From Amygdalobacter nucleatus (GTDB taxonomy: Bacteria > Bacillota > Clostridia > Saccharofermentanales > Fastidiosipilaceae), in assembly GCF_029167365.1 (NCBI RefSeq), contig NZ_JARFNM010000001.1, positions 372,001 to 436,000 of the forward strand: 64,000 nucleotides of DNA, read 5' to 3'. Below the pieces are notes generated by a model that was not told where the DNA came from, did not search any database, and saw only the letters and a list, made by a program, of their open reading frames with translations. Below, piece by piece: positions 1 through 10,799 of this stretch; the first letter of the stretch is position 1; each line of letters opens with the position of its first letter. The translations under genes were made by a program, and so were the position numbers.

Positions 1-1
1 G

Positions 2-802
2 TTACCTTTAGCAGATTCGAATTTAATCGCTAGCCTGAGCGCCGATTTGGCCCAAACAGCAAATTCAGATAAAGCAACAATTTTGGATAAGATGGAAATT
101 TCAGATAAAGTTGCAATTTGTAAGGCCGCGCAGCTTCTTGGTAAGATTGACCGGGTGGACACAGCTTTTGATAGCAATTTCCAAGCGACAGACTTTGCTG
201 TTATTGATTACAAGACAGGCTCTACAAAATTTGACTACGAACGCTTATTAGCCGGCTTTGACTTGCAGATGCCTTTGTACACGGCTTTAGTAAATAACAA
301 GCTTAAAGTGAGCCAGGCGAGTTATCTTTATTTGAAGAATTTGTACGTGAATAAGTCCAAATCTGGCCTAGCTAGTAAGGCGCTAGACTTAGGGCCAAAC
401 TTCTTTGCTCTGTCTAGAAATGCGCATGAATTAATCGCTAAACTTGAAGTGTGCAAAGAAGATAAGGCAAGTGATAAGTTCAAGCTAACTAGTTCTGATT
501 TTGTTAGAAATAGCCAACTTTTGAATGATTTAGCAGATTATAGTTTGCATTTGAGTCAGGCCTCTTTAGTTGATATTTTGGCCGCCAAATTCCCTTATCT
601 GCCGATTTTAGGAGCTGATGGAACGGGGAATTTACCATTTCAGTGCCTAGCTAAATATGACCTTGCCAGTGGCGCATATCGCTATATGGCAAGCGAAAGA
701 GCAAATAGCAAAGGCAAGAAAAACAGCGCTTTAACGAAGTTGGAGGCAGCTTTGCAAGCTTGGCAAAACAGATTAAATCAGGAGGCGAATTTAGATGAGT
801 GA
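2..802 (+). CDS. addB: AddB (helicase-nuclease subunit B), C-terminal part
   Basis: The frame is open from the window edge, so this is the last 267 residues of a longer protein. It contains the AddB/RexB nuclease core of the PD-(D/E)XK fold: GKIDRVD (about bases 140-160) followed by VIDYKTG (about 200-217), where the D and the D-x-K bind the metal. AddB works with AddA to resect double-strand breaks for RecA. Only one cysteine (PFQC) is present near the C-terminus, so the iron-sulfur cluster of Bacillus AddB seems absent, as in RexB proteins; this is inference, because an N-terminal cysteine would lie outside the window. The stop overlaps the start of addA by 8 bases, indicating coupled translation. 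Confidence 0.88.
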   Translation, partial: LPLADSNLIASLSADLAQTANSDKATILDKMEISDKVAICKAAQLLGKIDRVDTAFDSNFQATDFAVIDYKTGSTKFDYERLLAGFDLQMPLYTALVNNKLKVSQASYLYLKNLYVNKSKSGLASKALDLGPNFFALSRNAHELIAKLEVCKEDKASDKFKLTSSDFVRNSQLLNDLADYSLHLSQASLVDILAAKFPYLPILGADGTGNLPFQCLAKYDLASGAYRYMASERANSKGKKNSALTKLEAALQAWQNRLNQEANLDE

Positions 803-3800
803 ACAGCTGAATTCAATTGTGAAATGGCGCTTACAGCAACTAGAACTAAATGCTGAACAATATAAGGCTGTCACTTTACCTAAAGGCAATATTGTCGTTT
901 CGGCAGCTGCTGGTTCTGGCAAAACTTACACGATGACAGAAAGAATCATGTGCCGAGTTTTAGCTAAAGAAACTACTTTAGCCAAATTGCTGATCTTGAC
1001 TTTTACAGAAAAAGCCAGTGAAAACATGCAGACAGCCTTGCTAGACAAAATTGCTCAAATTAGGCAAGCTTTCTTAGAAATGCCTCTTTCTGAACGTGAG
1101 AGTTTGGGCTTAGATGTTTGTCAGACGGCTGAGACTACTTTGAGTCAAGCGACAAGTGAACTAGCTTTTGCCCAAATTTCAACCATTCACGCCTTTTGTA
1201 AGCAATTAATTGCTGATGCAGCTGATTTAGCAGATGGTGGGATTGCCTTGCAGGCCAATGAAATTAAGCAGGCAAAGATTGCCGATGAGAAAGTGAGCGA
1301 CACGTTGTTGGAGCAAGCTTGTCAAAGAGTGTTAGATTACGTGCTACAAGTCATCAACACCAATGCCATGCTTGATTGGGGCCAATTTAGTCAGAATTTG
1401 ACGAATATTTTGCCTGATGAGCTTTCAGAGACGACTTTTACGGAGCAGGCTAACAATGAATTTAAGCAACTATGTCTGCAGATGAATTTACAAGGCGAGA
1501 ATTTCAAGCAAACGTGGCTTTTGCTATTAGCTCAGCTTCGGGCCACTAAAGATTTGACGAACCTAATTTCAGTTCTAAAATCAACCTACAAACAGTTTAG
1601 AAGCTATCCAGACTACATGCAAAAACTAGAGGACGCAGCCGTCTATGCTTATAAGCGAGCGGAAAATTTGCAATTAGCCCCGGAATATAGCTATTTCTTA
1701 AAGGAACTTGAGCAAGCTTTTACTTATTTTAATGTAAAGGCAGATTATTTAAGGACGCATTTACCGGGCGCTTGTTTTGTGAAGAAAGCAGCTAGCCCTG
1801 ATGAGAGAACAGAAGTGACTAATTATTTGATCTATCTAATTAGTGAAATTCAAAGCCATTTAGCCCCGCTTTTAGCCCAATTTAATAGCTTAGCTAATGT
1901 TAAACAGCGCTTCAGCAAAGGTGAAAGGGCAGCGGTAGACTTAGAACTTGAGCCAGATACGCAAGTTTATGACATATACAAACAAGTTGTTGCCTTTGGT
2001 CAAAGCTTAGCCGTGCCGCCTGAACTTGCCGACAAGAAAGGGTCGAAACCGTTCAAATTTAACGCACGAACAGCTGCTGATGCAACTGAAACATTGCTCC
2101 GCGAGCAATATATTAAGTTTGTCGGACCAATTTTACAGTTAATTGCGCCACAAATTAAAATTATCAGCCAAACCGAAATCAACAAATTCAGCAATATTCA
2201 GCCGAACCTGCTCAATTTCGATTTAGGCCAAGAAACATATTTAGCCAAAGAACAGCAGCAAAAAAATATGCTGTGGGTAGAATTGTTGCTAGCTCTGGAT
2301 GGCGCTTATGCGAACTTGAAAAAAGAAAAACAGGTAGCGGATTTTTCAGACTTAGAGCAGACGGCCTATACTTTGCTGAAAACTAAGAAAGTTAGCGATT
2401 ATTGTAAAGAGCATTATCAGGAAATATATGTCGATGAATATCAAGACACGTCCAATATTCAAGAGGCGATTTTGCAAAAATTGGCCAAAGACAATTTGTT
2501 CGTTGTCGGCGATATCAAGCAGAGTATCTATGCGTTTAGAAACGCTAAACTCGCAAACTTTCAGAGCAAGGTCAATTTAGCCAAACAGATAGGTTCGACT
2601 GCAACAGATTCGCCTATCTGGACTTTAGTTAATTTCAATACTAACTATCGTTCATTGCCTGGTATCTTGACATTTTGTAACGAGATTTTCCAGGCGCTCT
2701 TTCAACCTGAACTTTTTAGCTTTGATTACATCAAAGATGCACATTACTTTCAAGCTGCGCCCAAATTTGCCAAGCAAAAATTAGCACCTGAGCCAGTTGT
2801 GAAAATTACTAGTTGTAAGAGTGATATAGCACCTGACAATATTGATGAATTACAGACACTTTTAGCCTCAGAATTAAGTGACAAGGACGCGTTATTAAGT
2901 GCTGACTTAAACGCCAAAACTTGTGAGCCGTATCTGATCGCTAGTGAAATTAAACAAATTTTAAGTGAGCCTACGCAACTTGAAGGGAAAAGCATCGCTG
3001 TTTTAGCACGCTCACACAGCACTTTAGCCAAAGTTGCACAGGCCTTGGCTGAGAGCAAGTTGCCGTATACGTTAGCTAAAGGCAAAAATGATGATACTGA
3101 ACAAACGACAAGTGCGCCGACAGTGGCAGCCTTGGAATTGTATTTCCTGGTTAAGGCTTTGACGAATGCTTCTGACGATGAAACAATTACGAGCTATTTA
3201 ACTGCAACTTATGTCCTGGCACCTTTGAGCTTAGCCGAGATAGCGGAAATTAAGGCAGCGTTAGAAGATTACAGCCAATTTGCCCTCAAGCATGCTAGTA
3301 GTTTGAGTGAAGAACAGGTGAGTTTACTCAAAAATTTGCATTATTTGCCATATCATCAGGTGTTGGATCTATACCTGGCGGCCATACAGTTTAAGGCAAG
3401 CAAGTTAAGTGAATTTTTGGCAGAACAAATACCTGACTTTTTGGTTGACTATGCGAAGTTTACCCAGCCTGAACTTGCCAGCAAATTAGAGCTTGATTTG
3501 GAGCAGCTTTATAGGTGGCAGGATTTATTTAATGAACTTGGCTTCAATGCAGCTTGGCAAACGATTTTTAGTGAGATCAAGCTGAAACAGCTAGCCCTTA
3601 ACTCTGATATGCTCGCTGAACAGGCAAGTGCTTTATTAGCTTTACGCCGCCTAGTGAAGCAGACTAATAAGCTGTACACTTATCCAACCTTGGCTAATCT
3701 TTTGACTGCTATGCCAACTGCAAGTGCCATCATGTTGGAAGCTGACATGCCTAAGCTTGGAACTAGTGTGAATTTGTTGACGTTCCATGCTGCAAAAGGT

Positions 3801-5849
3801 TTGGAATTTGACTATGTTTTCATAGCGGGATTAGATTACCAGCTTAAATTTAGGACCAATGAGATTAACTATGCCGATACTTTGGGCTTTGTGCTGAAAG
3901 ATAGTGTCGCAAATGGCCTTGTGCAATATGTGAGTATGAGCGAACTTGCACTAAAAATTGCTGAGCGAGAGGCGATATACGCCGAAGAACTCAGATTGCT
4001 CTATGTGGCTTTCAGCCGCGCTAAAGGCAAATTGTATCTTTACGTGAATGAGCTGACTAATAATTTGGCTAGCGACGAGGCTAGCAACAGGGCTAGTGAT
4101 GATGCTTGTGCCACGACTATGACTTTAGCGGGTAATGGCTCTGGTTACATGGTTGATGATGGCGCTAATGCTTTGCCTGTAGAGAGAGCTAATTACGGCG
4201 CTGATGATAGCGCTAGTGCGGGCGCTGGTTACCGGGCGTCTAAATTGCAATTAGCTGAAATTTATCAGGCTAAAACTTATGCTGATTTACTTAACTTGGC
4301 TTGGCAATTTCGCACTTATAATGTGAGTCTAAATTCTAAAAATGGAGCTAGTTATTATGAATTAGAGAATTTGACGAGCGAAACTTGGCTTCTGACGCTT
4401 GCTAAAATTTATTTGCCGCTAGCTAAATACACCAACATTGCTGATAAATACGCCCAAATTAAGTTGGAAGCAAACGCAGAAACGACTGATGAAGAAGCTA
4501 AAGAAGAAAATAAAGAGGAAGTTGAGAATCTGACGGCCGAATATAGAGATTTGGTGCTAAAAGAACCAAATGTCTTAAAACAGGCCAAACTGCTAAGTGA
4601 AACAGCCATCTGTAAAGTGGACAACAAACGAAATTCAGGCGAAAAACAGGCAGAAACGCCACTTTACTGGGATATTACGACGCAAACAATTTTAGCGACG
4701 CAGGTCAAAAACTTGCTGACCAATTTGAACAAGTTGAAGGCAAACGACCTAAAAGCAGCTCGTCCAAATTCTATGTTAGCTTCTAGTTTGGCAGGCACGG
4801 ATTTAAGTGCAAGCTTGCCAGAACCTGAGAGATTACAATTACAAGTTAATGCTAATAGGCTAGTTGAGGTGGAATTGGCGAGTGCATTAACACCTTATAA
4901 TACGAAATACAGTGTCAGTGAGATTAAACACTTAGTTGCACCTAAAGCTAAATTAACCAAACTAAAACAAGCTGATGCCAAAAAGCCTAAATCTGAGCCA
5001 GCGGAAACTGAAAATTTGCCTTTAAGCGCAGCTAAAAGCGCTAAAATTGTGACGGAATTTGCCAATTTGTGCGATTCTGCTTCAACAATGCTTAATAGCC
5101 CTTCCATGAAGCAAGCTGCTCAAATAGCTGAACTGACTTTCACAGCTACCGACAGAGGCACCCTGATCCACCGCTTCTTACAGTTTGTAGATTTGAATAG
5201 CTTAGCGACATTAATTCACGAACAAGGAAATGGCGGCAAAAACGCTGTACAGAGCTTAATTTCGCTTTTGACGAAGCAACTAGACAACTTAGTAGACTCA
5301 AACATTATCCCTAGGGCTGCCAAAGAAATTGTGCTTGACGTTATGCCTAAATTGGCGGCTATTTATTTAGAGTCAGCTGAAACTGGGCAATTTAGGTCAC
5401 TATATGAGGACTTGGCGATTGCACTCCAAAAGGAAACTAAGGCGATTTATCGTGAGTTCCCGTTTGTTATGCAATGGCCCCTTGTTAAATTCGTTGATTA
5501 CTTCCCAGAGCTTATTTCTAAGGGGCTAGCCGACCAATTGCACAATATGGATCAGGCGCAGGGGCTAGATTTGGAGATAAGCGTGCAAGGTGTGATTGAT
5601 CTTTGGTGGCGGACTGATAAAGAGATTTATCTAGTTGACTACAAGACTGATATTTTGAGTAAGGCAGCTCAAACTGATCGGGCCAATTTAGAGAAGTTCT
5701 TCTTGAACCATTACAAGGTGCCGATGCAATTGTATGCTTTGGCCTTGAAACAGGGCTTGAACTTATCCGAGGAAGAAGTTAAAGTGCATCTGCATGTTTA
5801 CATTTACTCCGTGCAGGCAGGGACTTATGTGGAGCTGAAGCTATGGTAG
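795..5849 (+). CDS. addA: AddA helicase-nuclease, unusually long (1684 aa)
   Basis: UvrD/Rep-family helicase fused to a RecB-type nuclease, partner of AddB. Walker A is at residues 36-44 (SAAAGSGKT), the DEYQDT Walker B near 546, a late helicase motif (FHAAKGLEFD) near 993, and the nuclease motif GVIDLWW...LVDYKTD near 1597-1614. AggAGGcg at about 781-788 serves the ATG at 795. Family members are usually 1150-1250 residues; the extra length is spread through the protein and includes low-complexity stretches rich in Ala/Ser/Asp (about residues 1090-1150) and in Glu/Lys (about 1225-1250). All catalytic motifs are intact, so it should be active. Confidence 0.93.
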   Translation: MSEQLNSIVKWRLQQLELNAEQYKAVTLPKGNIVVSAAAGSGKTYTMTERIMCRVLAKETTLAKLLILTFTEKASENMQTALLDKIAQIRQAFLEMPLSERESLGLDVCQTAETTLSQATSELAFAQISTIHAFCKQLIADAADLADGGIALQANEIKQAKIADEKVSDTLLEQACQRVLDYVLQVINTNAMLDWGQFSQNLTNILPDELSETTFTEQANNEFKQLCLQMNLQGENFKQTWLLLLAQLRATKDLTNLISVLKSTYKQFRSYPDYMQKLEDAAVYAYKRAENLQLAPEYSYFLKELEQAFTYFNVKADYLRTHLPGACFVKKAASPDERTEVTNYLIYLISEIQSHLAPLLAQFNSLANVKQRFSKGERAAVDLELEPDTQVYDIYKQVVAFGQSLAVPPELADKKGSKPFKFNARTAADATETLLREQYIKFVGPILQLIAPQIKIISQTEINKFSNIQPNLLNFDLGQETYLAKEQQQKNMLWVELLLALDGAYANLKKEKQVADFSDLEQTAYTLLKTKKVSDYCKEHYQEIYVDEYQDTSNIQEAILQKLAKDNLFVVGDIKQSIYAFRNAKLANFQSKVNLAKQIGSTATDSPIWTLVNFNTNYRSLPGILTFCNEIFQALFQPELFSFDYIKDAHYFQAAPKFAKQKLAPEPVVKITSCKSDIAPDNIDELQTLLASELSDKDALLSADLNAKTCEPYLIASEIKQILSEPTQLEGKSIAVLARSHSTLAKVAQALAESKLPYTLAKGKNDDTEQTTSAPTVAALELYFLVKALTNASDDETITSYLTATYVLAPLSLAEIAEIKAALEDYSQFALKHASSLSEEQVSLLKNLHYLPYHQVLDLYLAAIQFKASKLSEFLAEQIPDFLVDYAKFTQPELASKLELDLEQLYRWQDLFNELGFNAAWQTIFSEIKLKQLALNSDMLAEQASALLALRRLVKQTNKLYTYPTLANLLTAMPTASAIMLEADMPKLGTSVNLLTFHAAKGLEFDYVFIAGLDYQLKFRTNEINYADTLGFVLKDSVANGLVQYVSMSELALKIAEREAIYAEELRLLYVAFSRAKGKLYLYVNELTNNLASDEASNRASDDACATTMTLAGNGSGYMVDDGANALPVERANYGADDSASAGAGYRASKLQLAEIYQAKTYADLLNLAWQFRTYNVSLNSKNGASYYELENLTSETWLLTLAKIYLPLAKYTNIADKYAQIKLEANAETTDEEAKEENKEEVENLTAEYRDLVLKEPNVLKQAKLLSETAICKVDNKRNSGEKQAETPLYWDITTQTILATQVKNLLTNLNKLKANDLKAARPNSMLASSLAGTDLSASLPEPERLQLQVNANRLVEVELASALTPYNTKYSVSEIKHLVAPKAKLTKLKQADAKKPKSEPAETENLPLSAAKSAKIVTEFANLCDSASTMLNSPSMKQAAQIAELTFTATDRGTLIHRFLQFVDLNSLATLIHEQGNGGKNAVQSLISLLTKQLDNLVDSNIIPRAAKEIVLDVMPKLAAIYLESAETGQFRSLYEDLAIALQKETKAIYREFPFVMQWPLVKFVDYFPELISKGLADQLHNMDQAQGLDLEISVQGVIDLWWRTDKEIYLVDYKTDILSKAAQTDRANLEKFFLNHYKVPMQLYALALKQGLNLSEEEVKVHLHVYIYSVQAGTYVELKLW

Positions 5850-6002
5850 CGGGGGAATGGGTGAAATGTGGGCGAATTTTATTGAAATTACTGAGAGTGA
5901 ATTTCTGAAACACTCTTAGGATTTTAATTGCTTTGTTATGGCAAAGAATGTGTTGCAACAAAAATATAAAAAGACTAAAAATTGGCAAACACCAATATTA
6001 TC

Positions 6003-6031
6003 TTGTTATTAACGGACAATTTTCATATAAT
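6003..6031 (+). promoter_or_regulatory. Promoter for the HTH gene
   Basis: TTGTTA (6003-6008), a 17-base spacer and a perfect TATAAT (6026-6031) lie about 85 bases upstream of the HTH start. The rest of the 5850-6115 gap shows no convincing gene. Confidence 0.55.
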
Positions 6032-6115
6032 GAGCAAAGATAATGATAATGTTTCGCTTTACAGGCTTTCTTTATTGCTACATACATAACTTGAGGGGAG
6101 TAATCACAAGCTAAA

Positions 6116-6343
6116 ATGATAATTAAATACAACAAATTGTGGAAAATCTTGATTGATAAAAATATGAACAAAGTACAGCTTAAAGAAAAAGCCTGTATCA
6201 GTAGCAATTCAATCGCTAAATTGGGCAAAAATGAAACGGTACGTATGGACGTGCTCATGAAAATAGCAATTGCACTTGACTGTAAGGTGGAGGACTTGTT
6301 TGAGACTGTGGCTGAGAATAGGGAAGATAATAAAGAAAAGTAA
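6116..6343 (+). CDS. Small XRE/HTH_26-type transcriptional regulator
   Basis: A 75-residue single-domain Cro/C1-type helix-turn-helix protein. The pattern YNKLWKILIDKNMNKVQL...SSNSIAKLGKNETV...LMKIAIALDCKVEDLFE is characteristic of HTH_26 proteins, which often sit in front of type I restriction-modification genes. It ends 28 bases before the broken hsdR, so it probably once regulated that locus. A GAGGGGAG sequence lies unusually far (about 16 bases) from the ATG. A gene of the same kind, 70 residues long, precedes the intact R-M system at 31774. Function in the R-M context is inference. Confidence 0.75.
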   Translation: MIIKYNKLWKILIDKNMNKVQLKEKACISSNSIAKLGKNETVRMDVLMKIAIALDCKVEDLFETVAENREDNKEK

Positions 6344-6371
6344 GCTCTTACTTACAATGTGGAGAAAAATT

Positions 6372-9300
6372 ATGGCATATAATCAAACTAAAAAGAATGA
6401 ATTTAACGAAGCAACACGAGTACAAATGCCAGCTCTTGTTCATTTAACGCGTTTGGGTTATCAATATGCTGGTAAATTATCAGAAAGAGACTCGGGTATT
6501 GCTTTTGATGGGGATACCAATATTCTCATAAACGTTTTTAAGAAACAGTTTAAGAAACTTAATCCTGAACATGCAGGTGAAGAACTTGAAATATTAACTT
6601 CAATTAAACAGTAACTTGCCAACGACGATTTAGGTAAAAGCTTTTATAAGCGCTTAATCAGTGTTTCTCCTACCCGTCTAATTGATTTTGATCATCCGGA
6701 AAACAATGTCTACCACTGCACTGGAGAATTCACATGTAAAAATGGCCAAGATGAATTTAGACCGGATATTACTTTATTTATTAACGGGCTACCTCTTGCA
6801 TTTGTTGAGGTTAAGAAACCACATAATATCGGTGGTATGGTTGCTGAATCTAAGCGCATGAATCAGCAACGTTTCCCTAACCGTAAATTCCGTAGGTTTA
6901 TAAACATAACTCAGCTGATGATATTTTCAAACAATATGGAATATGACGCTGAAGGTGGTATAACACCTATTCAAGGTGTATTTTATTGCACCGGTACAAG
7001 AGAAAACACTAAATTTTCAACGTTTAGAGAAGATAATCCTCATGGTGATAAGGTAGCACCATATAACGCAGATTACCCGTATGAGGCAATAAATCTTGAT
7101 GTTGAAAAACGTATACTCACTGATTTTAATGTGCAAGTTATTCATACTACTCCAGAATATCAGACGAATAAAGATACCTACAGTCCAACTAACCGTGTAC
7201 TAACTTCTATGTGCTCTCCTGAGCGTCTCTTATTTTTGCTTCACTATGGCATAGCATATGTACATATCGAAAAAGAGGTAGACGGCAAAACCGAAGTAAC
7301 TGATCAAAAACACATCATGAGATATCAACAAATGTTTGCAGCACTTGCAGTCCGCGAAACTATACATAAAGGAATAAAATCTGGTGTTATTTGGCATACA
7401 CAAGGTAGCGGTAAAACTGCCCTAGCATATCATCTCAATGACGTATTGACGGATTATTTTGCTAAACATAATAAGGTAGCTAAGTTTTATTTTATTGTGG
7501 ATAGACTAGATTTACTTGAACAAGCCAGCGATGAATTTAAAGCACGAGGGCTTGAAGTCAAAACAACAAATACTCGCTCAGAATTGATGGCTCAATTTCG
7601 TACCACACAATCGCTTGAAGGTAATTCAGGCAACCGTGAAATAACTGTTGTTAATATTCAACGCTTCGCTGAAGATCAAACAAAGGTAGATCTATCAGGA
7701 TATGCCACTAATTTACAACGTATCTTTATTGTAGATGAAGCCCATTGTGGATATAACCCGGCCGGTAGTTTTTTAGCAAATCTATTTGATGCCGATAAAG
7801 ATTCTATAAAGCTTGCTTTAACTGGAACGCCTTTGCTAAAAAAAGAGCGGGCTTCATGGAAAGTTTTCGGTAATTACATTCACACTTATTACTACGATAA
7901 GTCAATTCAAGATGGATATACGCTAAAAATCATACGTGAAGATATAGAAACCGCTTATCGTGATAAGCTATCTGAAATTTACGATTCTATTGAGCACCTT
8001 GTTCAGAAAAAAGAAGTACCAAAGGCAGAAATAGTTGAACACGACAAATATGTAAAAGAATTATTGCAGTACATTATCACGGGTTTTAATCGTTTTCGCA
8101 TTAAAGAAGGAGATCAGACTCTAGGTGCAATGATTATCTGTGAAACAAGCACTCAAGCTAGAAAAATGTTCAGTTATTTTGATGAGATCCAAAGCGAACT
8201 AAGTAAGACACTGTCTTGCAATTCCAGCTTGCGAGCAGGATTAATTTTATTTGATTCCGACGATAAGGAAACCCGCAAACAAACAGTTAAAGATTTCAAA
8301 AAGAATATGACTGTTGATATTTTAATTGTTTTTAATATGCTGCTAACAGGTTTTGATGCCCCACGTTTAAAAAGGCTTTATCTAGGACGCCGCCTAAAAG
8401 ACAATAATTTACTGCAGGCATTAACCAGAGTAAACAGGCCATATAAAGGATATGCGCTACGGTTATGTTGTTGATTTTGCTAATATTAAAGATAATTTTG
8501 ATGCAACCAATCAAGCCTATCTGCACGAACTTAATAGATTCAACAATCCCGAAGAAACTGGTGATATAGGCGGTAAAAATTTAATTGAATCTGTTATTGA
8601 AGATCCTCAAGCTTTACTTAATGGCGTTTACAAAGCCCGACAGGTTTTATTTAATTTCGATTTGAATAATGCTGAAATTTTTTCTACACAGATTTCATCT
8701 ATAGATGATAAAGATCATCTCATAGAGATTCGTAAATCTTTGCTGTCAATACGTGAAGCTTTTAACATTGCCAGAACTTTTGGAGACGATGAGCTAAAAA
8801 CTCAAATGGAACAACTTAATATAGAAAAGTTACCGGTGATGCTATCCGAAGTGGAACATGCCATTTCTAATATTAATCAAAAAGAAGCCTTTTCAACTTC
8901 TGATGAAACTCGCCATATAATTAATGAAGCTATGCTGGATATTGAATTCAAATTCAGACTAAAAGGCACACCAGAGGAGATGAAAATAGCCACTGGTGCA
9001 GAACAGGAACTAAAAGAAAAATGGCAAAGAACTATTCAAGCCTTTACTACTAACATTGATCAGGATGATCCTACTTATATAACATTACGAGAAGCTTTTA
9101 TGCAACGCTTTAGAGAACATGGTTTTATTATTGATGATTTAGCTGACTATGATTCAGAAGCAAAAGCCTTGGATGACATATATGAAAAATTGCTCGTCCT
9201 AAAAAAGCAAAACAATGCCCTTAGAACTAAATATAACGGTGATGTTAAGTTTGTGCGTGTACACAAACGAATAAAAGAAGAAAATGCTAGTCGTCACCAA

Positions 9301-9567
9301 GAAGGTAAATCTGATATTGTTGCACCATACGATGAGCAAATCGTAATATTTCTTTCAAACATAAAAAATAGCATCGATGATAAAGTCTATGACAAAAGTG
9401 ACATCCTGAAAAAAGATGCTTATTTTGAAAAAACCGTTATGACGCAAATAACATCAAGTTTAAATAAATTGAATTTCAGCACAGATCATAACGATCGTCT
9501 GTTTATTCAAAGACAAATTTCGCGGCAATATATGAACCAATACAATGATACATATGCTGCTGTTTAA
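6372..9567 (+). pseudogene. hsdR: Type I restriction endonuclease HsdR, decayed (nonsense + frameshift)
   Basis: The reading frame starts at ATG 6372 behind GGAG and would encode about 1065 residues. An in-frame TAA at 6612-6614 stops it after 80 codons; the same frame then continues with the nuclease motif RPDITLFINGLPLAFVEVKK, Walker A (WHTQGSGKT, about 7393-7419) and the DEAH box (IVDEAHC, about 7730). Near 8450, after NRPYKG, one extra T moves the rest into another frame, where MRYGYVVDFANIKDNFD resumes and runs to 9567. All family landmarks are present, so the gene was functional and has recently decayed. It is followed by a broken hsdM; no hsdS remains. Confidence 0.9.
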
Positions 9568-9577
9568 TGGAGGACGT

Positions 9578-10285
9578 ATGAATCAAACAATTAAAGAACA
9601 CACTATAGAACTAATTGATAAACTCAAGGCTACTTGTTAATCTTACGGATTAGGTAATGACGGTAATGAATATAAAATCATCACCCAAGTGTTCCTATAC
9701 AAATTCCTAAATGATAAGTTCGGCTATGAAATTAAAAAACTAAGCCCTGTTATAGCACACGCAGAAGAATGGGAAACTGCATATTCATCCATGAGTGAAA
9801 ATGAAAGAACAGATCTTTTGGATGAACTATCACCGGATATTCCTAGTTTACGACCTGAACATCTCATTTCAATTCTGTGGAATCAACAGACAAAAGGTGA
9901 TTTTGATCTTATTTTTGATTCAACAATGACATCTATCGCCAACGATAACTTAGAAATTTTCTCTACACAAACTACCGAGAAAACAAAAATACCGCTATTT
10001 GAAAAGCTCACTCCATACGTTACTGATGAGGCTCAGCGTGCACCGTTTGCACGTGCCCTTGTTGACAAACTTGTTAACTTCTCTTTTGAATCAGCATTTA
10101 ACGAGCATTATGACTTTTTTGCTGCGATTTTTGAATATCTCATCAAAGACTACAATACTGCAGGCGGCGTTAAATACGCAGAGTACTATACACCACACGC
10201 TATAGCTACCATCATGGCCAGGCTACTAGTCGGAGATAATACCGATCTGCATGACATCGAAGTATATGATCCCTCCGCAGGGTTT
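9578..10285 (+). pseudogene. hsdM: Type I modification methyltransferase HsdM, decayed and 3'-truncated
   Basis: ATG 9578 follows GGAGG by a few bases. Codon 21 is an in-frame TAA (9638-9640); beyond it the same frame gives a good HsdM N-terminal domain up to the YYTPHAIATIMARLLVGD stretch and the start of SAM-binding motif I (YDPSAG). Motif I should continue into a G-S-G run, but homology breaks off there, at about 10280, and the following residues are unrelated until a stop at 10390. The catalytic NPPF part and all of hsdS are missing, so a deletion has removed the second half of the locus. The protein cannot be an active methylase. Confidence 0.88.
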
Positions 10286-10372
10286 CGTATCATAATAATG
10301 ACAGTGGCAAATAGTTCAGTAAAATCAAATGTTTTGAAGCTTCTACCAAAGTTAAAAACTGAAGAAACTGAT

Positions 10373-10434
10373 GGTTTATGTGTTGCTTAGAGCCACTATC
10401 GACTAAAATAATGGTTGTAAGCAGCACATAAACC
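10373..10434. repeat. Long imperfect inverted repeat
   Basis: Bases 10373-10399 (starting GGTTTATGTG) pair with 10408-10434 (ending CACATAAACC) over roughly 27 positions with about five mismatches, leaving a loop of under 10 bases. It sits just after the hsdM break and just before the CD1845-like pseudogene. It lacks the U-run of an ordinary terminator. It could be the footprint of a small transposable unit or a recombination site of the lost mobile element. Confidence 0.6.
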
Positions 10435-10455
10435 AAAGAGAAAAAGAGGTAGTGT

Positions 10456-10738
10456 ATGCGATGGATATTAAAAATTATCTTATTTTCGATTAGTCTTGTT
10501 TTATCAATTCTGACTGCTTTTCTAACATTCTTACTTGGTATAGGAACAGCATTACTGTATATCGTTATGGTGTTCTGCATATTTGGGGCGTTAGCATCTT
10601 TCATTCAAGGAGAAGTCGGAATAGGTATATCGGGCCTTGGTCATCGGTTTTCTATTTAGTCCTTATGGGCTTCCGATGATAGGAGCAACTGTGATAGCAT
10701 TTATTGAATTGATAAATGAGAAGATTAAAGCGGTGTAG
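10456..10738 (+). pseudogene. CD1845-family membrane protein of conjugative elements, frameshifted
   Basis: AAAGAGGTAGTGT precedes ATG 10456. The first frame gives an N-terminal membrane segment (WILKIILFSISLVLSI) and a second hydrophobic stretch, ending at a stop at 10659. Deleting one G near 10640 (CTTGGTC to CTTGTC) restores a frame that reads VIGFLFSPYGLPMIGA and ends at TAG 10736-10738, about 93 residues in all. The FxxSPxGLPM signature and size fit the small CD1845-type membrane proteins found in Tn916-like and related conjugative elements. Their function is unknown. It marks this stretch as relic mobile DNA. Confidence 0.6.
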
Positions 10739-10799
10739 ACAAATTGGAACTTATCGAGTTCTGTGTGTAAAGAAAATAACAATTTTGCTACCTACACTT

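Noticed and set aside
5779-5988. Minus-strand frame after addA
   Set aside because: No RBS, overlaps addA end and has no recognisable features.
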